DNA of 35,434 nt from Clostridia bacterium. GTDB lineage: Bacteria > Bacillota > Clostridia > UMGS1840. The DNA is taken from positions 1 to 35,434 of the forward strand of contig JAGAKI010000078.1 of NCBI GenBank assembly GCA_017625695.1. Direction: 5' to 3'. The notes under the pieces were generated by a model that saw only the letters and a list, made by a program, of their open reading frames with translations, had not been told where the DNA came from and did no database searches. Shown in pieces: positions 1 to 6,303 of the stretch (its first letter is position 1; each line of letters opens with the position of its first letter). A program made the position numbers and the translations under genes.

Positions 1-128
1 CGCTGGACATCATAGGCATAACCAAACGTCATTGTTTTTGAATCGGTTTGTGCATTTGCAACCAAAGTTGTTGGCAATATGCCAATCATCATACAAAGAC
101 ACAAAAGCATACATAGCACTTTTTTCAT
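1..128 (-). CDS. Secreted protein, N-terminal fragment (gene runs off the left edge)
   Basis: The first 42 codons of a gene are visible on the minus strand, starting with ATG at 128. They encode a classical signal peptide: MKK, then a hydrophobic core rich in Leu/Met/Cys (about residues 4-24), then an Ala-x-Ala-type cleavage region (VANA, followed by Gln). No lipobox Cys lies at the cleavage point, so signal peptidase I export is more likely than lipoprotein processing. A good ribosome site (GAAGGA) lies about 8 nt upstream. It is 43 nt downstream of the zinc-ribbon gene and probably co-transcribed with it from the MerR-type promoter at 494-524. The mature domain is outside the window, so its function is unknown. 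Confidence 0.75.
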   Translation of the reverse strand, partial: MKKVLCMLLCLCMMIGILPTTLVANAQTDSKTMTFGYAYDVQ

Positions 129-171
129 TGTTCATTCCTTCTTTCGTATCATAGAATTTAATTTAAATAAC

Positions 172-444
172 TTATTCGGGCTTCAATCGTTTCGCATATT
201 CCATAGCCTGTTGCTTTCTCTTTTTTGAAAGCTCTGTCGCAAGACATTTAGGGCATCTTGTAAGCGACTTTGCACGGCTTCTGAGCTGTGTTTGCCACGA
301 ATGACCTTTTTCACATTTCCACCACACGGGAACAGAACTGCTTGAACTGACAATATCGGGTGAAAATGGCAGATTTTTTTCGTCATCCCACTCTTGTAAT
401 AAATACTCTTTTCCTTCCTTAATACAAAAATCTTTAAGGTTCAA
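172..444 (-). CDS. Small zinc-ribbon domain protein (treble-clef type, 90 aa)
   Basis: A 90-residue cytoplasmic protein with one compact domain. The pattern LLQEWDDEKN, then VWWKCEKGHSWQ, then CPKC is that of the 'probable zinc-ribbon' repeat (PF14311-like), in which CxxGHxW and CPxC ligate zinc. Such repeats are often found near mobile or nuclease genes, but a lone copy has no assigned role. I chose the TTG start at 444 because AGAAGGTG at 451-458 is an excellent ribosome site correctly spaced for it. The in-frame ATG at 460-462 overlaps the region just upstream of that site and has no ribosome site of its own. The stop is TAA at 172. It is divergent from the merR-type gene, under a 19-bp-spacer promoter, and followed after 43 nt by a secreted protein gene. 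Confidence 0.7.
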   Translation of the reverse strand: MNLKDFCIKEGKEYLLQEWDDEKNLPFSPDIVSSSSSVPVWWKCEKGHSWQTQLRSRAKSLTRCPKCLATELSKKRKQQAMEYAKRLKPE

Positions 445-463
445 AATTATCACCTTCTGCATC

Positions 464-492
464 TTGAAAAATTAGATATTATGTGCTATACT
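464..492 (+). promoter_or_regulatory. Promoter of the MerR-type regulator
   Basis: TTGAAA (464-469), a 17-nt spacer and TATACT (487-492), with an extended TG one base upstream of the -10. The predicted start, near 499, falls at the edge of the dyad at 500-521, so a protein bound there should block this promoter (autorepression). Confidence 0.55.
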
Positions 493-493
493 G

Positions 494-524
494 ATTATAC
501 ATCGTACCTTGATGTTCGATGCAA
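494..524 (-). promoter_or_regulatory. MerR-type promoter (19-bp spacer) for the zinc-ribbon gene
   Basis: On the minus strand, TTGCAT (519-524) and TATAAT (494-499) are separated by 19 bp instead of 17. That long spacer, with a dyad inside it, is the hallmark of promoters activated by MerR-family proteins through DNA distortion. It reads into the zinc-ribbon gene and the secreted protein gene. Confidence 0.6.
500..521. promoter_or_regulatory. Putative MerR-family operator (dyad)
   Basis: CATCG (500-504) and CGATG (517-521) form the outer arms of an imperfect 22-bp dyad in which 8 of 11 half-site positions match. It fills the spacer of the minus promoter and covers the start of the plus promoter, so one site would control both directions. 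Confidence 0.6.
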
Positions 525-581
525 TAGTTTTTTCATTTTTTTACAAATTTTATTCATTTTAGAAAGCATGAGGGCACTTTT

Positions 582-1349
582 ATGGAGCAAAAAAACTTAT
601 TTTCCATCGGGGAAGTGGCAAAAGCCGTAGGAATTACCCGAAAAACAATTTTAAATTATGAAACAAAAGGTCTCATAAAGCCCGACAAAAAAGAAGGAAC
701 CACCGCCAACAGATATTACACCATTGACACCCTTACCCAAATCCGTACCATTCGTGTATTTCAGAACTTGGGACTTTCCCTTGATGAAATTCATACATAT
801 TTTAATGAATCTGCCGATTTGCATCCGATGATCAACCGACTGGAAAAAATGAGAGATGAACTGAATCTCACCATAGAAAAGCTCAAAGAACGAACCAAAA
901 AACAAGGCAACCATATCAAAGAAATTACCATCGACCAGCAGACTATATACCGCCGCGTATATCACTCAACCTCTATTGCTGACAAGACAAATCTTTTAAG
1001 AAATACAGCACTTGAAGCGATGAGAACGCATGGAACGGATACAACGAAACGAATGTATTTTACAGAGCACGACGCAAGCACTCCTGAAGAGGTTTCATAT
1101 TGTGTTGCTGTACCGCAAGGAAGTAAAGGCGAATATGTAAGCATGATTCCCGAAATGAAAGCTATTTCATTCTTTCATCATGGAGCTTATGAGGAAATTC
1201 CAGAAGCACGAAAAAGACTTGTTTCCTATGCAGAAGCAAACAATCTGAAACTGACAGGCATATTCCGTAATATTTTTCTTGAAGGACCTCCGCAACATAA
1301 AGACAAGAGCAAGTTCATTACTCAAATAATTGCAATTATCAAAGCATAA
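582..1349 (+). CDS. MerR-family regulator with GyrI-like effector-binding domain
   Basis: A 255-residue transcription factor. Residues 6-75 form the MerR winged helix-turn-helix (SIGEVAKAVGITRKTILNYE, then the RYY wing). Residues 77-110 are the dimerising helix, and about 120-255 form a GyrI/BmrR-like ligand-binding domain. This is the layout of BmrR/BltR-type sensors of hydrophobic or cationic compounds. There is no Cys cluster of the metal-sensing MerR type. The start is ATG at 582 after a GAGGG-type ribosome site. Its promoter and the divergent zinc-ribbon promoter share the operator at 500-521, so the likely targets are itself and the zinc-ribbon/secreted-protein pair. The ligand cannot be told from the sequence. 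Confidence 0.9.
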   Translation: MEQKNLFSIGEVAKAVGITRKTILNYETKGLIKPDKKEGTTANRYYTIDTLTQIRTIRVFQNLGLSLDEIHTYFNESADLHPMINRLEKMRDELNLTIEKLKERTKKQGNHIKEITIDQQTIYRRVYHSTSIADKTNLLRNTALEAMRTHGTDTTKRMYFTEHDASTPEEVSYCVAVPQGSKGEYVSMIPEMKAISFFHHGAYEEIPEARKRLVSYAEANNLKLTGIFRNIFLEGPPQHKDKSKFITQIIAIIKA

Positions 1350-1350
1350 T

Positions 1351-1390
1351 AATGGACTGTAAAAAACAAAAATGTTTTTTACAGTCCATT
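1351..1390. terminator. Bidirectional intrinsic terminator
   Basis: A perfect 17-bp stem (1351-1367 with 1374-1390) and a 6-nt loop, with A-rich and T-rich flanks. It lies between the convergent merR-type gene and dpaB. Confidence 0.85.
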
Positions 1391-1400
1391 TTCTCAATCG

Positions 1401-1973
1401 CTATTTGATAACCGGTTGAATTTGTTTTCCTTCCAAGGCAAGTAATACCGTTTCTTTTACTTTGGTAAAATCACAAACTAACGAGGTGGGTTTCTTCACC
1501 GGGTCATCCTGTGAGAGCGGCACAAAATATACATTTTTCACAGGCAGCATCGTTCCTAAGCTTTTGGCAGACTGTCCCAGACCGTCGTTGGTAGCAAGGG
1601 CAAGCACTACAGGAATGCCATTACGAAGAGATGCTTTCACCGCCATAGTGGCGGCAGTATCGGTAATACCGTTTGCCAGTTTGGATAAGGTGTTGCCCGT
1701 ACAAGGAGCAACCACCATTACGTCGATGTATTTTTTCGGACCGATAGGTTCCACCTCACTGATGGTGGAAAGAACCTTTTTGCCGGTCATTTGCTCAATT
1801 TTTGCTACAAAATCTGCAGCTTTCCCAAAACGGGTGTCTGTTTTACAGGCGTTTTCACTCATCATAGGAAACACCTCAAAACCTGCATCCAGTAAGTCCG
1901 AAAGTGTAGTTAAAGATTTTTGGAAGGTACAATACGAACCGGTCAGACAATAACCAACCTTAATCTGTTCCAT
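1401..1973 (-). CDS. dpaB: Dipicolinate synthase subunit B
   Basis: The flavoprotein-like B subunit of dipicolinate synthase (SpoVFB). With DpaA it makes dipicolinic acid from the lysine-pathway intermediate in the mother cell, for loading into the spore core. Family features are clear: VGYCLTGSYCTF at the N terminus, TDTRFGKAADF, the phosphopantothenoylcysteine-decarboxylase-like VVAPCTGNTLSKLANGITD, and FVPLSQDDPVKKPTS near the C terminus. At 190 aa the length fits the family. I prefer the ATG at 1973 because the ATG at 1985 overlaps both the dpaA stop and the ribosome site AAGGA. The gene is translationally coupled to dpaA and ends in the terminator at 1351-1390. It indicates a spore former. 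Confidence 0.93.
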   Translation of the reverse strand: MEQIKVGYCLTGSYCTFQKSLTTLSDLLDAGFEVFPMMSENACKTDTRFGKAADFVAKIEQMTGKKVLSTISEVEPIGPKKYIDVMVVAPCTGNTLSKLANGITDTAATMAVKASLRNGIPVVLALATNDGLGQSAKSLGTMLPVKNVYFVPLSQDDPVKKPTSLVCDFTKVKETVLLALEGKQIQPVIK

Positions 1974-1981
1974 TCGTATTT

Positions 1982-2833
1982 TCATTCCTTATTTAATAAA
2001 TTTATCACAGTGTCCGCAATGATTTTACCGGACGAATAGGGTGCAATTTTTCCCGGAAGTGCTAATGCCCAGATGGTTTTTAATCCAAATTCTTTGGCAC
2101 TTTCCCAGTCAATACCGCCGGGAACTGATGCCAAATCCACAAACAGACAATCCGGATGAATCTTCTCAATTCTGGATTTCTGAAAAATCGGGCTGGGTAC
2201 CGTATTGAAAATAATCTGCATATGCGGCAGTAAATCCCCTAATTTATCGTAACGCACCGGAGTTGCTCCGGACAATTCAATCCAGGATAAATCTCCGATG
2301 CTTCGTGCCGCAACGTAGGTTTCGGCGCCCAGAGCCATAGAAAGCTTTGCAAGAATTTTTCCGATTCTTCCGTAGCCGGTGATGAGAATTTTGGAACCGA
2401 ATACTGAAAACGGGGTTTCGGAAAACACAATGTTAAAGGCACCTTCCGCTGTAATCTGAGCATTTTTAATTAAAAACTCCTCATGTTTTGCATAATCAAA
2501 GACACGCTTTCGCTGTAGCAGACGTTCATCCCGGATCATCCCGCCAAAAACTGCGGTTTCTTCTCGCAAGACATCTGAAATTTTCTCTAAAGAAATAGTC
2601 TGATCCCACAAGGGCGTGTGAATGTTTTTCCCGTCCTGAGTCACCGGAAGCGGCAAAAGTACATAATCGGAGCGGATTAAGTCTTCTGTCAGATTCCGTC
2701 CACCAAACAAACCGGAAAGATACAAATCGTAAAATCCGTATAACACCACATCGTATCCTTTTTTCTGCAAGCATCTGGCGCAGGCAAGTTGCCGTAAATC
2801 TCCACCGATAATTAAAAACTTTTTCTTCATCAT
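1982..2833 (-). CDS. dpaA: Dipicolinate synthase subunit A
   Basis: The NAD(P)-dependent subunit of dipicolinate synthase (SpoVFA), 283 aa. The N-terminal domain begins FLIIGGDLRQLACARCL, matching the IGGDxRQ opening of the family. A Rossmann fold follows at about residues 147-175 (ILITGYGRIGKILAKLSMALGA). The C-terminal DLASVPGGIDWESAKEFG and ALPGKIAPYSSGKI match the family end. The start is ATG-ATG after GGAAAGGA. It overlaps dpaB in the usual two-gene operon. The divergent neighbour is rplS. A mother-cell sigma-factor promoter is expected between 2834 and 2950, but I could not identify one convincingly. Confidence 0.93.
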   Translation of the reverse strand: MMKKKFLIIGGDLRQLACARCLQKKGYDVVLYGFYDLYLSGLFGGRNLTEDLIRSDYVLLPLPVTQDGKNIHTPLWDQTISLEKISDVLREETAVFGGMIRDERLLQRKRVFDYAKHEEFLIKNAQITAEGAFNIVFSETPFSVFGSKILITGYGRIGKILAKLSMALGAETYVAARSIGDLSWIELSGATPVRYDKLGDLLPHMQIIFNTVPSPIFQKSRIEKIHPDCLFVDLASVPGGIDWESAKEFGLKTIWALALPGKIAPYSSGKIIADTVINLLNKE

Positions 2834-2951
2834 TATGCTTTCCTTTCCCTATCGCACATTCATCCGTTTGTTATTTGCCCCACTAACAAAATATGCAAAA
2901 CGGTCCTTTTTGACACCTGCGAAAAAAACTTAGAAAAATTTGTAAAAAAGC

Positions 2952-2980
2952 TTGACATTTCGTATTGTTTATGTTAGAAT
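2952..2980 (+). promoter_or_regulatory. Sigma-A promoter of rplS
   Basis: TTGACA (2952-2957), a 17-nt spacer and TAGAAT (2975-2980): a near-consensus promoter giving a leader of about 110 nt before rplS. Confidence 0.85.
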
Positions 2981-2986
2981 ATGTTC

Positions 2987-3100
2987 CTGTAGTGTAAAAG
3001 GAGCGGTCCGCTTACACGGGGAAAGCAGCTCCCATTGGGAAAAAGTAAAAAGGGTTTTCTATGACGTGTAAAGAACGCTTATCAAGAAAGGAGATTCGAC
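2987..3100 (+). ncRNA. Candidate L19 (rplS) leader, autoregulatory mRNA element
   Basis: The transcript before rplS can fold as GTGTAA (2992-2997) with TTACAC (3012-3017), enclosing AGCG/CGCT. GGAGC (3000-3004) is also complementary to GCTCC (3028-3032), giving a pseudoknot or an alternative fold, and CCCATTGGG forms a small hairpin. A ribosomal-protein leader is known upstream of rplS in low-GC Gram-positives (Rfam L19_leader). I matched position and general form, not a covariance model. A short out-of-frame ORF (ATG at 3061, after AAGGG) overlaps the rplS start. Confidence 0.5.
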
Positions 3101-3448
3101 ATGGACGTTTTAAAAGCCATTACTATGGATCAGTTAAGAACTGACATGCCTAACATCCAGATCGGTGATACCGTAAAAGTGTATGTTAAGGTAAGAGAAG
3201 GTGCGAAAGAAAGAGTACAGATGTACGAAGGCACCGTAATCAAGAAAAAAGGCGGCGGAATCCAGGAAACCTTCACCGTTAGAAGATTATCTTCCGGTAT
3301 CGGTGTTGAAAGAACTTTCCCGGTTAACTCCCCCATTATCGACAAAGTTGTAGTTGTAAGACACGGTAAAGTAAGAAGAGCAAAACTGTTCTACTTAAGA
3401 AAACGTGTTGGTAAAGCTGCAAAAGTTAGAGAAAGACTGGGCGACTAA
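3101..3448 (+). CDS. rplS: 50S ribosomal protein L19
   Basis: L19, 115 aa, the usual length; it sits at the 30S-50S interface of the large subunit. Recognisable family segments are [52 protein letters not shown] and the basic C-terminal [22 protein letters not shown]. The start is ATG at 3101 with AAAGGAG 8-10 nt upstream. Unlike the common rimM-trmD-rplS arrangement, here it is a single-gene unit with its own strong promoter, structured leader and terminator (3475-3509), divergent from the sporulation genes. Regulation by L19 binding its own leader is an inference from family knowledge. Confidence 0.97.
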   Translation: MDVLKAITMDQLRTDMPNIQIGDTVKVYVKVREGAKERVQMYEGTVIKKKGGGIQETFTVRRLSSGIGVERTFPVNSPIIDKVVVVRHGKVRRAKLFYLRKRVGKAAKVRERLGD

Positions 3449-3474
3449 TCCCTGCTTTCCCGACCAATTGTCTC

Positions 3475-3509
3475 AAAAAGAGCTGAATCAGATTGATTCA
3501 GCTCTTTTT
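3475..3509. terminator. Bidirectional intrinsic terminator
   Basis: A perfect 16-bp stem (3475-3490 with 3494-3509), 3-nt loop, AAAAA on one side and TTTTT on the other. It lies between convergent rplS and the XRE gene. Confidence 0.9.
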
Positions 3510-3514
3510 ATATG

Positions 3515-4087
3515 CTATTTTTTTAAAAACGCTGTCAGGATAATTAGAATCTGTCCCGCAATCCCCAATAAGTAAATCACAGGAACGAAAATATGAAAAT
3601 ACCACAGGCTAATTTGTACCGAAATCAGAATCGACCACATCAGCGCAGATATAATCCAGTAGTTATGACGGGGATTTAACCAAAGGGAATTAAAGATTAA
3701 CCGAAGTACCAATACCACCGGCAAGGTAAACAAAAAATACATCCACTGAAAGGTAAGCTTTTTTAATACCAGACCGGTCACAACAAATGCAATCACCGAA
3801 AGAAACCACACAGAGGCTTCGATAATGCAAATTAAAACCGAACGGTTATACTTCGGCAACTTGGATTTTCCCACACCCTCCGGACGAACCAAATCGTCCA
3901 AAGAAATCCGGAACAAATCTGCAATTTCCAACAATACAGAAATATCCGGCAGAGATTCGCCCCGCTCCCATTTGGAAACCGCTTTATCAGAATAGTTTAA
4001 TTTTTTCGCCAGCTCCATCTGCGTCAGATGATGCTGAAGTCGAATCTTTGATATATTTTTGGCTACAATATTTTTGATATCTTCCAT
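3515..4087 (-). CDS. XRE-family regulator with C-terminal membrane domain
   Basis: A 190-residue protein with two parts. Residues 3-66 form a Cro/C1-type helix-turn-helix (IRLQHHLTQMELAKKLNYSD, then KAVSKWERGESLPDISVLLEIADLF). From about residue 80 onward there are four hydrophobic segments that look like membrane helices. This is a common clostridial design for membrane-tethered regulators of unknown stimulus. The ATG at 4087 is preferred over the ATG at 4138: GGGAG lies upstream of it, and the promoter at 4148-4176 would start transcription too close to 4138 for a ribosome site. It is divergent from degV, with a 23-bp palindrome (4209-4231) between the two promoters. Confidence 0.85.
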   Translation of the reverse strand: MEDIKNIVAKNISKIRLQHHLTQMELAKKLNYSDKAVSKWERGESLPDISVLLEIADLFRISLDDLVRPEGVGKSKLPKYNRSVLICIIEASVWFLSVIAFVVTGLVLKKLTFQWMYFLFTLPVVLVLRLIFNSLWLNPRHNYWIISALMWSILISVQISLWYFHIFVPVIYLLGIAGQILIILTAFLKK

Positions 4088-4147
4088 AAATACTTTCTCC
4101 CATAGCAAGTAGCAACCTGGTCGGATATGTAAAAACATTTGTTCTTT

Positions 4148-4176
4148 ATTATATCTTAAAAATGCTCACTTGTCAA
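4148..4176 (-). promoter_or_regulatory. Promoter of the XRE-type gene
   Basis: On the minus strand, TTGACA (4171-4176), a 17-nt spacer and a perfect TATAAT (4148-4153). Confidence 0.8.
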
Positions 4177-4208
4177 ATGAAAAATTGGAAAATTGATCGG
4201 TAGAATTT

Positions 4209-4231
4209 GCACTCTACCAACAGTAGAGTGC
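4209..4231. promoter_or_regulatory. Palindrome between divergent promoters, candidate operator
   Basis: GCACTCTAC (4209-4217) and GTAGAGTGC (4223-4231) form a perfect 9-bp inverted repeat with a 5-bp centre. It lies 17 bp upstream of the degV -35 and 32 bp upstream of the XRE -35. It has no T-tract, so a protein-binding site is likelier than a terminator. Confidence 0.5.
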
Positions 4232-4248
4232 ACCAAAAAAGCTGTAGA

Positions 4249-4278
4249 TTGACTCTTTTATCAGAAATATGTTATCAT
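4249..4278 (+). promoter_or_regulatory. Promoter of the degV-type gene
   Basis: TTGACT (4249-4254), an 18-nt spacer and TATCAT (4273-4278). The ribosome site AAAGGA follows at about 4295. Confidence 0.65.
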
Positions 4279-4312
4279 AAAAAAAGAAACAACGAAAGGA
4301 CGGTGTCCCATT

Positions 4313-5149
4313 TTGAGAACCATAAAGATTGTTGCAGATTCCTCTGCAAATCTTCTGACACTATCTCAGATTCCCTTTGCAAACGCTCCCTTAAAAATGA
4401 TTACTTCCACTCAGGAATTCATAGACGATGCCTCGTTGGATGTTGAACAGATGGTTTCTTTTTTTGAAACTTATAAAGAAAAATCTAAAACCTCCTGCCC
4501 CAATACCGGAGATTTTTTAACTGCTTTCGGAGATGCTGATGATATCTTTTGTGTCACGATCACCAGTGGCTTGTCCGGTTGCTACAATGCGGCGTGCATG
4601 GCAAAACAAATGTATGAAACAAACAATCCCGGGAAACGAGTACGTGTCATTGACACCCTGTCTACCGGTCCGGAAATGGAGCTTCTTATCGAAAAGCTGA
4701 CCGAATGGATCAAAAGCGGGCTGTCTTATGAACAAATTCTTCCGCTGATTGAGCCTTATCAGGAACAAACCGGACTGGTATTTATGCTTGCCTCTTTAAA
4801 AAACTTTGCCGCAAACGGAAGAGTTTCTCCGGCAGTTGCCAAAATCGCCGGGATGCTGGGAATCCGGATCGTAGGAAAGGCAAGCGAAAAAGGAACTCTG
4901 GAACCTCTGCACAAATGCCGTGGCGAACAAAAATCCGTTGAAGCCATTTACAGCCATCTGAAAGAAAATGGACTGAAACAAGGAAAAGTCCGCATTGCCC
5001 ACTGTCAGAACGAAACATTGGCAGAAACGCTGAAAAACATCTTGAAAGAACGGCTGCCCAAAGTGGAAACCAAGATAATCAAATGTCGTGGACTCTGCAG
5101 TTACTATGCAGAAAAAGGCGGACTTTTGGTCGGTTTTGAAAAATTTTAG
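4313..5149 (+). CDS. DegV family fatty-acid-binding protein
   Basis: A 278-residue DegV/FakB-type protein. These proteins hold a fatty acid in a deep pocket and, with the FakA kinase, feed exogenous fatty acids into lipid synthesis as acyl phosphate. Family marks are IVADSSANL at the N terminus, CPNTGDFLTAFG, the ITSGLSGCYNAA loop whose Ser contacts the ligand carboxylate, RVIDTLSTGPEMELL, and the terminal ends near GGLLVGFEK. The start is TTG at 4313 with AAAGGA 12 nt upstream; no in-frame ATG gives a complete first strand. It has its own promoter and terminator and is divergent from the XRE gene. Several DegV paralogues usually occur per genome, so the lipid specificity is open. Confidence 0.9.
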   Translation: MRTIKIVADSSANLLTLSQIPFANAPLKMITSTQEFIDDASLDVEQMVSFFETYKEKSKTSCPNTGDFLTAFGDADDIFCVTITSGLSGCYNAACMAKQMYETNNPGKRVRVIDTLSTGPEMELLIEKLTEWIKSGLSYEQILPLIEPYQEQTGLVFMLASLKNFAANGRVSPAVAKIAGMLGIRIVGKASEKGTLEPLHKCRGEQKSVEAIYSHLKENGLKQGKVRIAHCQNETLAETLKNILKERLPKVETKIIKCRGLCSYYAEKGGLLVGFEKF

Positions 5150-5190
5150 TCTGCTTTGAATATAGCTCCTGAAAATCCGGCAAACAAAAG

Positions 5191-5227
5191 AAATCCCAAG
5201 GAAAACTTCATTCCTTGGGATTTTTTT
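5191..5227. terminator. Bidirectional intrinsic terminator
   Basis: A perfect 13-bp stem (5191-5203 with 5211-5223), 7-nt loop and T-run to 5227. It lies between convergent degV and the stalk-domain gene. Confidence 0.88.
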
Positions 5228-5258
5228 ATTATGATATTACAATCAACTTCGGGATGAA

Positions 5259-6017
5259 TTATTCATACAATCCGGCATTACCAATCATAAATTTGGAATA
5301 ACTGCTATGTTCATACCAAGAATCGTTTCCTTCGCTGTATTCTTGAGGCACGATTTTTAAAACCACAACATTGGAAACATCAATATCAAAGGGAATGGTG
5401 AAGCTTCCTGCAGCAACGCCCTCGGAGGTGTAAATCACTTTATCATCACCATACACAACAATTCTGTTTTTATAAGAATGATTCTTATTGCCCTTTCCTA
5501 AATAGAACGTTCCTTTGAAGGATTGATACTTGCAGTTTAAAAGATAAGAAGCACCATCGCTATTGGTATACCAATAGTTTTGGAACACCTCGCCCGTGTT
5601 CGCAGTTAAAATATCGTTATATTCAGAGCCACCAAACTCAATGGTATCTGCTGAATTTGTGGTAGCATTTCCTGTAAAGGTTTCTAAATCTTTTAACCAA
5701 ACAGAAGGCTGTTCGATGGCATCATTTTTTCCCAGAAATACGGTCTGTGTTGCACCATCCCAGGAAACGGCTTTCTGCAACGCATCGGATACTGCACGAA
5801 CAGGAAGATAGGTTGTCCCGTCAATAATAAACGGCTCTACGGTATTTCCTTGCGCATCTCTTAAATCCGCCTGTTTCCCATCAATGACAATTTTAATATT
5901 ATTATAGAATAACTCCGCTGTTTTGGTCACTTTTTCTGCCATGGTCGGAACTGCACCCACTACTAAAGAAGAAAGCACAACGCCGGCAACCAAACCTTTT
6001 AATTTTTCTTTCAGCAT
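5259..6017 (-). CDS. Secreted protein: copper-amine-oxidase-type stalk domain plus NPCBM-like C-terminal domain
   Basis: A 252-residue exported protein. Residues 1-27 form a signal peptide (MLKEKLKGLVAGVV, ending ...PTMA). Residues about 38-96 match the 'copper amine oxidase N-terminal' stalk domain common in clostridial surface proteins: IKIVIDGKQ, PFIIDGTTYLPVRAVSDAL, then VSWDGATQTVFLG. Residues about 110-252 resemble an NPCBM/galactose-binding-like beta-sandwich (NYWYTNSDGASYLLN, FYLGKGNKN, VVVLKIVPQEY). Together they suggest an extracellular carbohydrate- or wall-binding protein without an enzyme domain. The ATG at 6017 has GAGG 8 nt upstream. The ATG at 6077 lies within the -35 of the promoter (6049-6077) and cannot be used. 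Confidence 0.8.
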   Translation of the reverse strand: MLKEKLKGLVAGVVLSSLVVGAVPTMAEKVTKTAELFYNNIKIVIDGKQADLRDAQGNTVEPFIIDGTTYLPVRAVSDALQKAVSWDGATQTVFLGKNDAIEQPSVWLKDLETFTGNATTNSADTIEFGGSEYNDILTANTGEVFQNYWYTNSDGASYLLNCKYQSFKGTFYLGKGNKNHSYKNRIVVYGDDKVIYTSEGVAAGSFTIPFDIDVSNVVVLKIVPQEYSEGNDSWYEHSSYSKFMIGNAGLYE

Positions 6018-6048
6018 TCTTAGAACCTCATTTCTTATTTTTTCTTTT

Positions 6049-6077
6049 ATTATATCATGTAAATTCATATTCGTCAA
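6049..6077 (-). promoter_or_regulatory. Promoter of the secreted stalk-domain gene
   Basis: On the minus strand, TTGACG (6072-6077), a 17-nt spacer and a perfect TATAAT (6049-6054). It fixes the gene start at 6017. Confidence 0.8.
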
Positions 6078-6213
6078 TCCATAGTTTTATATATTTTCGA
6101 TAAAGAAATCTTTGCAATCTCCTCCCTATTGCAAAACGAAATGCTCGTTTAAGGTGTTCTTATCATCGCTGCTTGCAAAAATGCCTTTTGCGTATCAAAT
6201 GCAAATCCATCAC

Positions 6214-6244
6214 ACAAAAAGGCACAGGAGATTCCTGTGTCTTT
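6214..6244 (-). terminator. Intrinsic terminator after the beta-galactosidase gene
   Basis: A 12-bp stem (6218-6229 with 6233-6244, one G-U pair) and 3-nt loop, followed on the minus strand by a T-run. It lies about 60 nt beyond the stop codon. Confidence 0.75.
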
Positions 6245-6303
6245 CTTCCGTTAGGATTATATAAATGGTGAGATTCGTTGATTCTGTGCCTATTGTCGAT
6301 CCT

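Noticed and set aside
2834-2950. Sigma-E or sigma-K promoter for dpaA
   Set aside because: A CATATT-like stretch near 2890 lacks a matching -35 at the right distance, so I did not report it as a feature.
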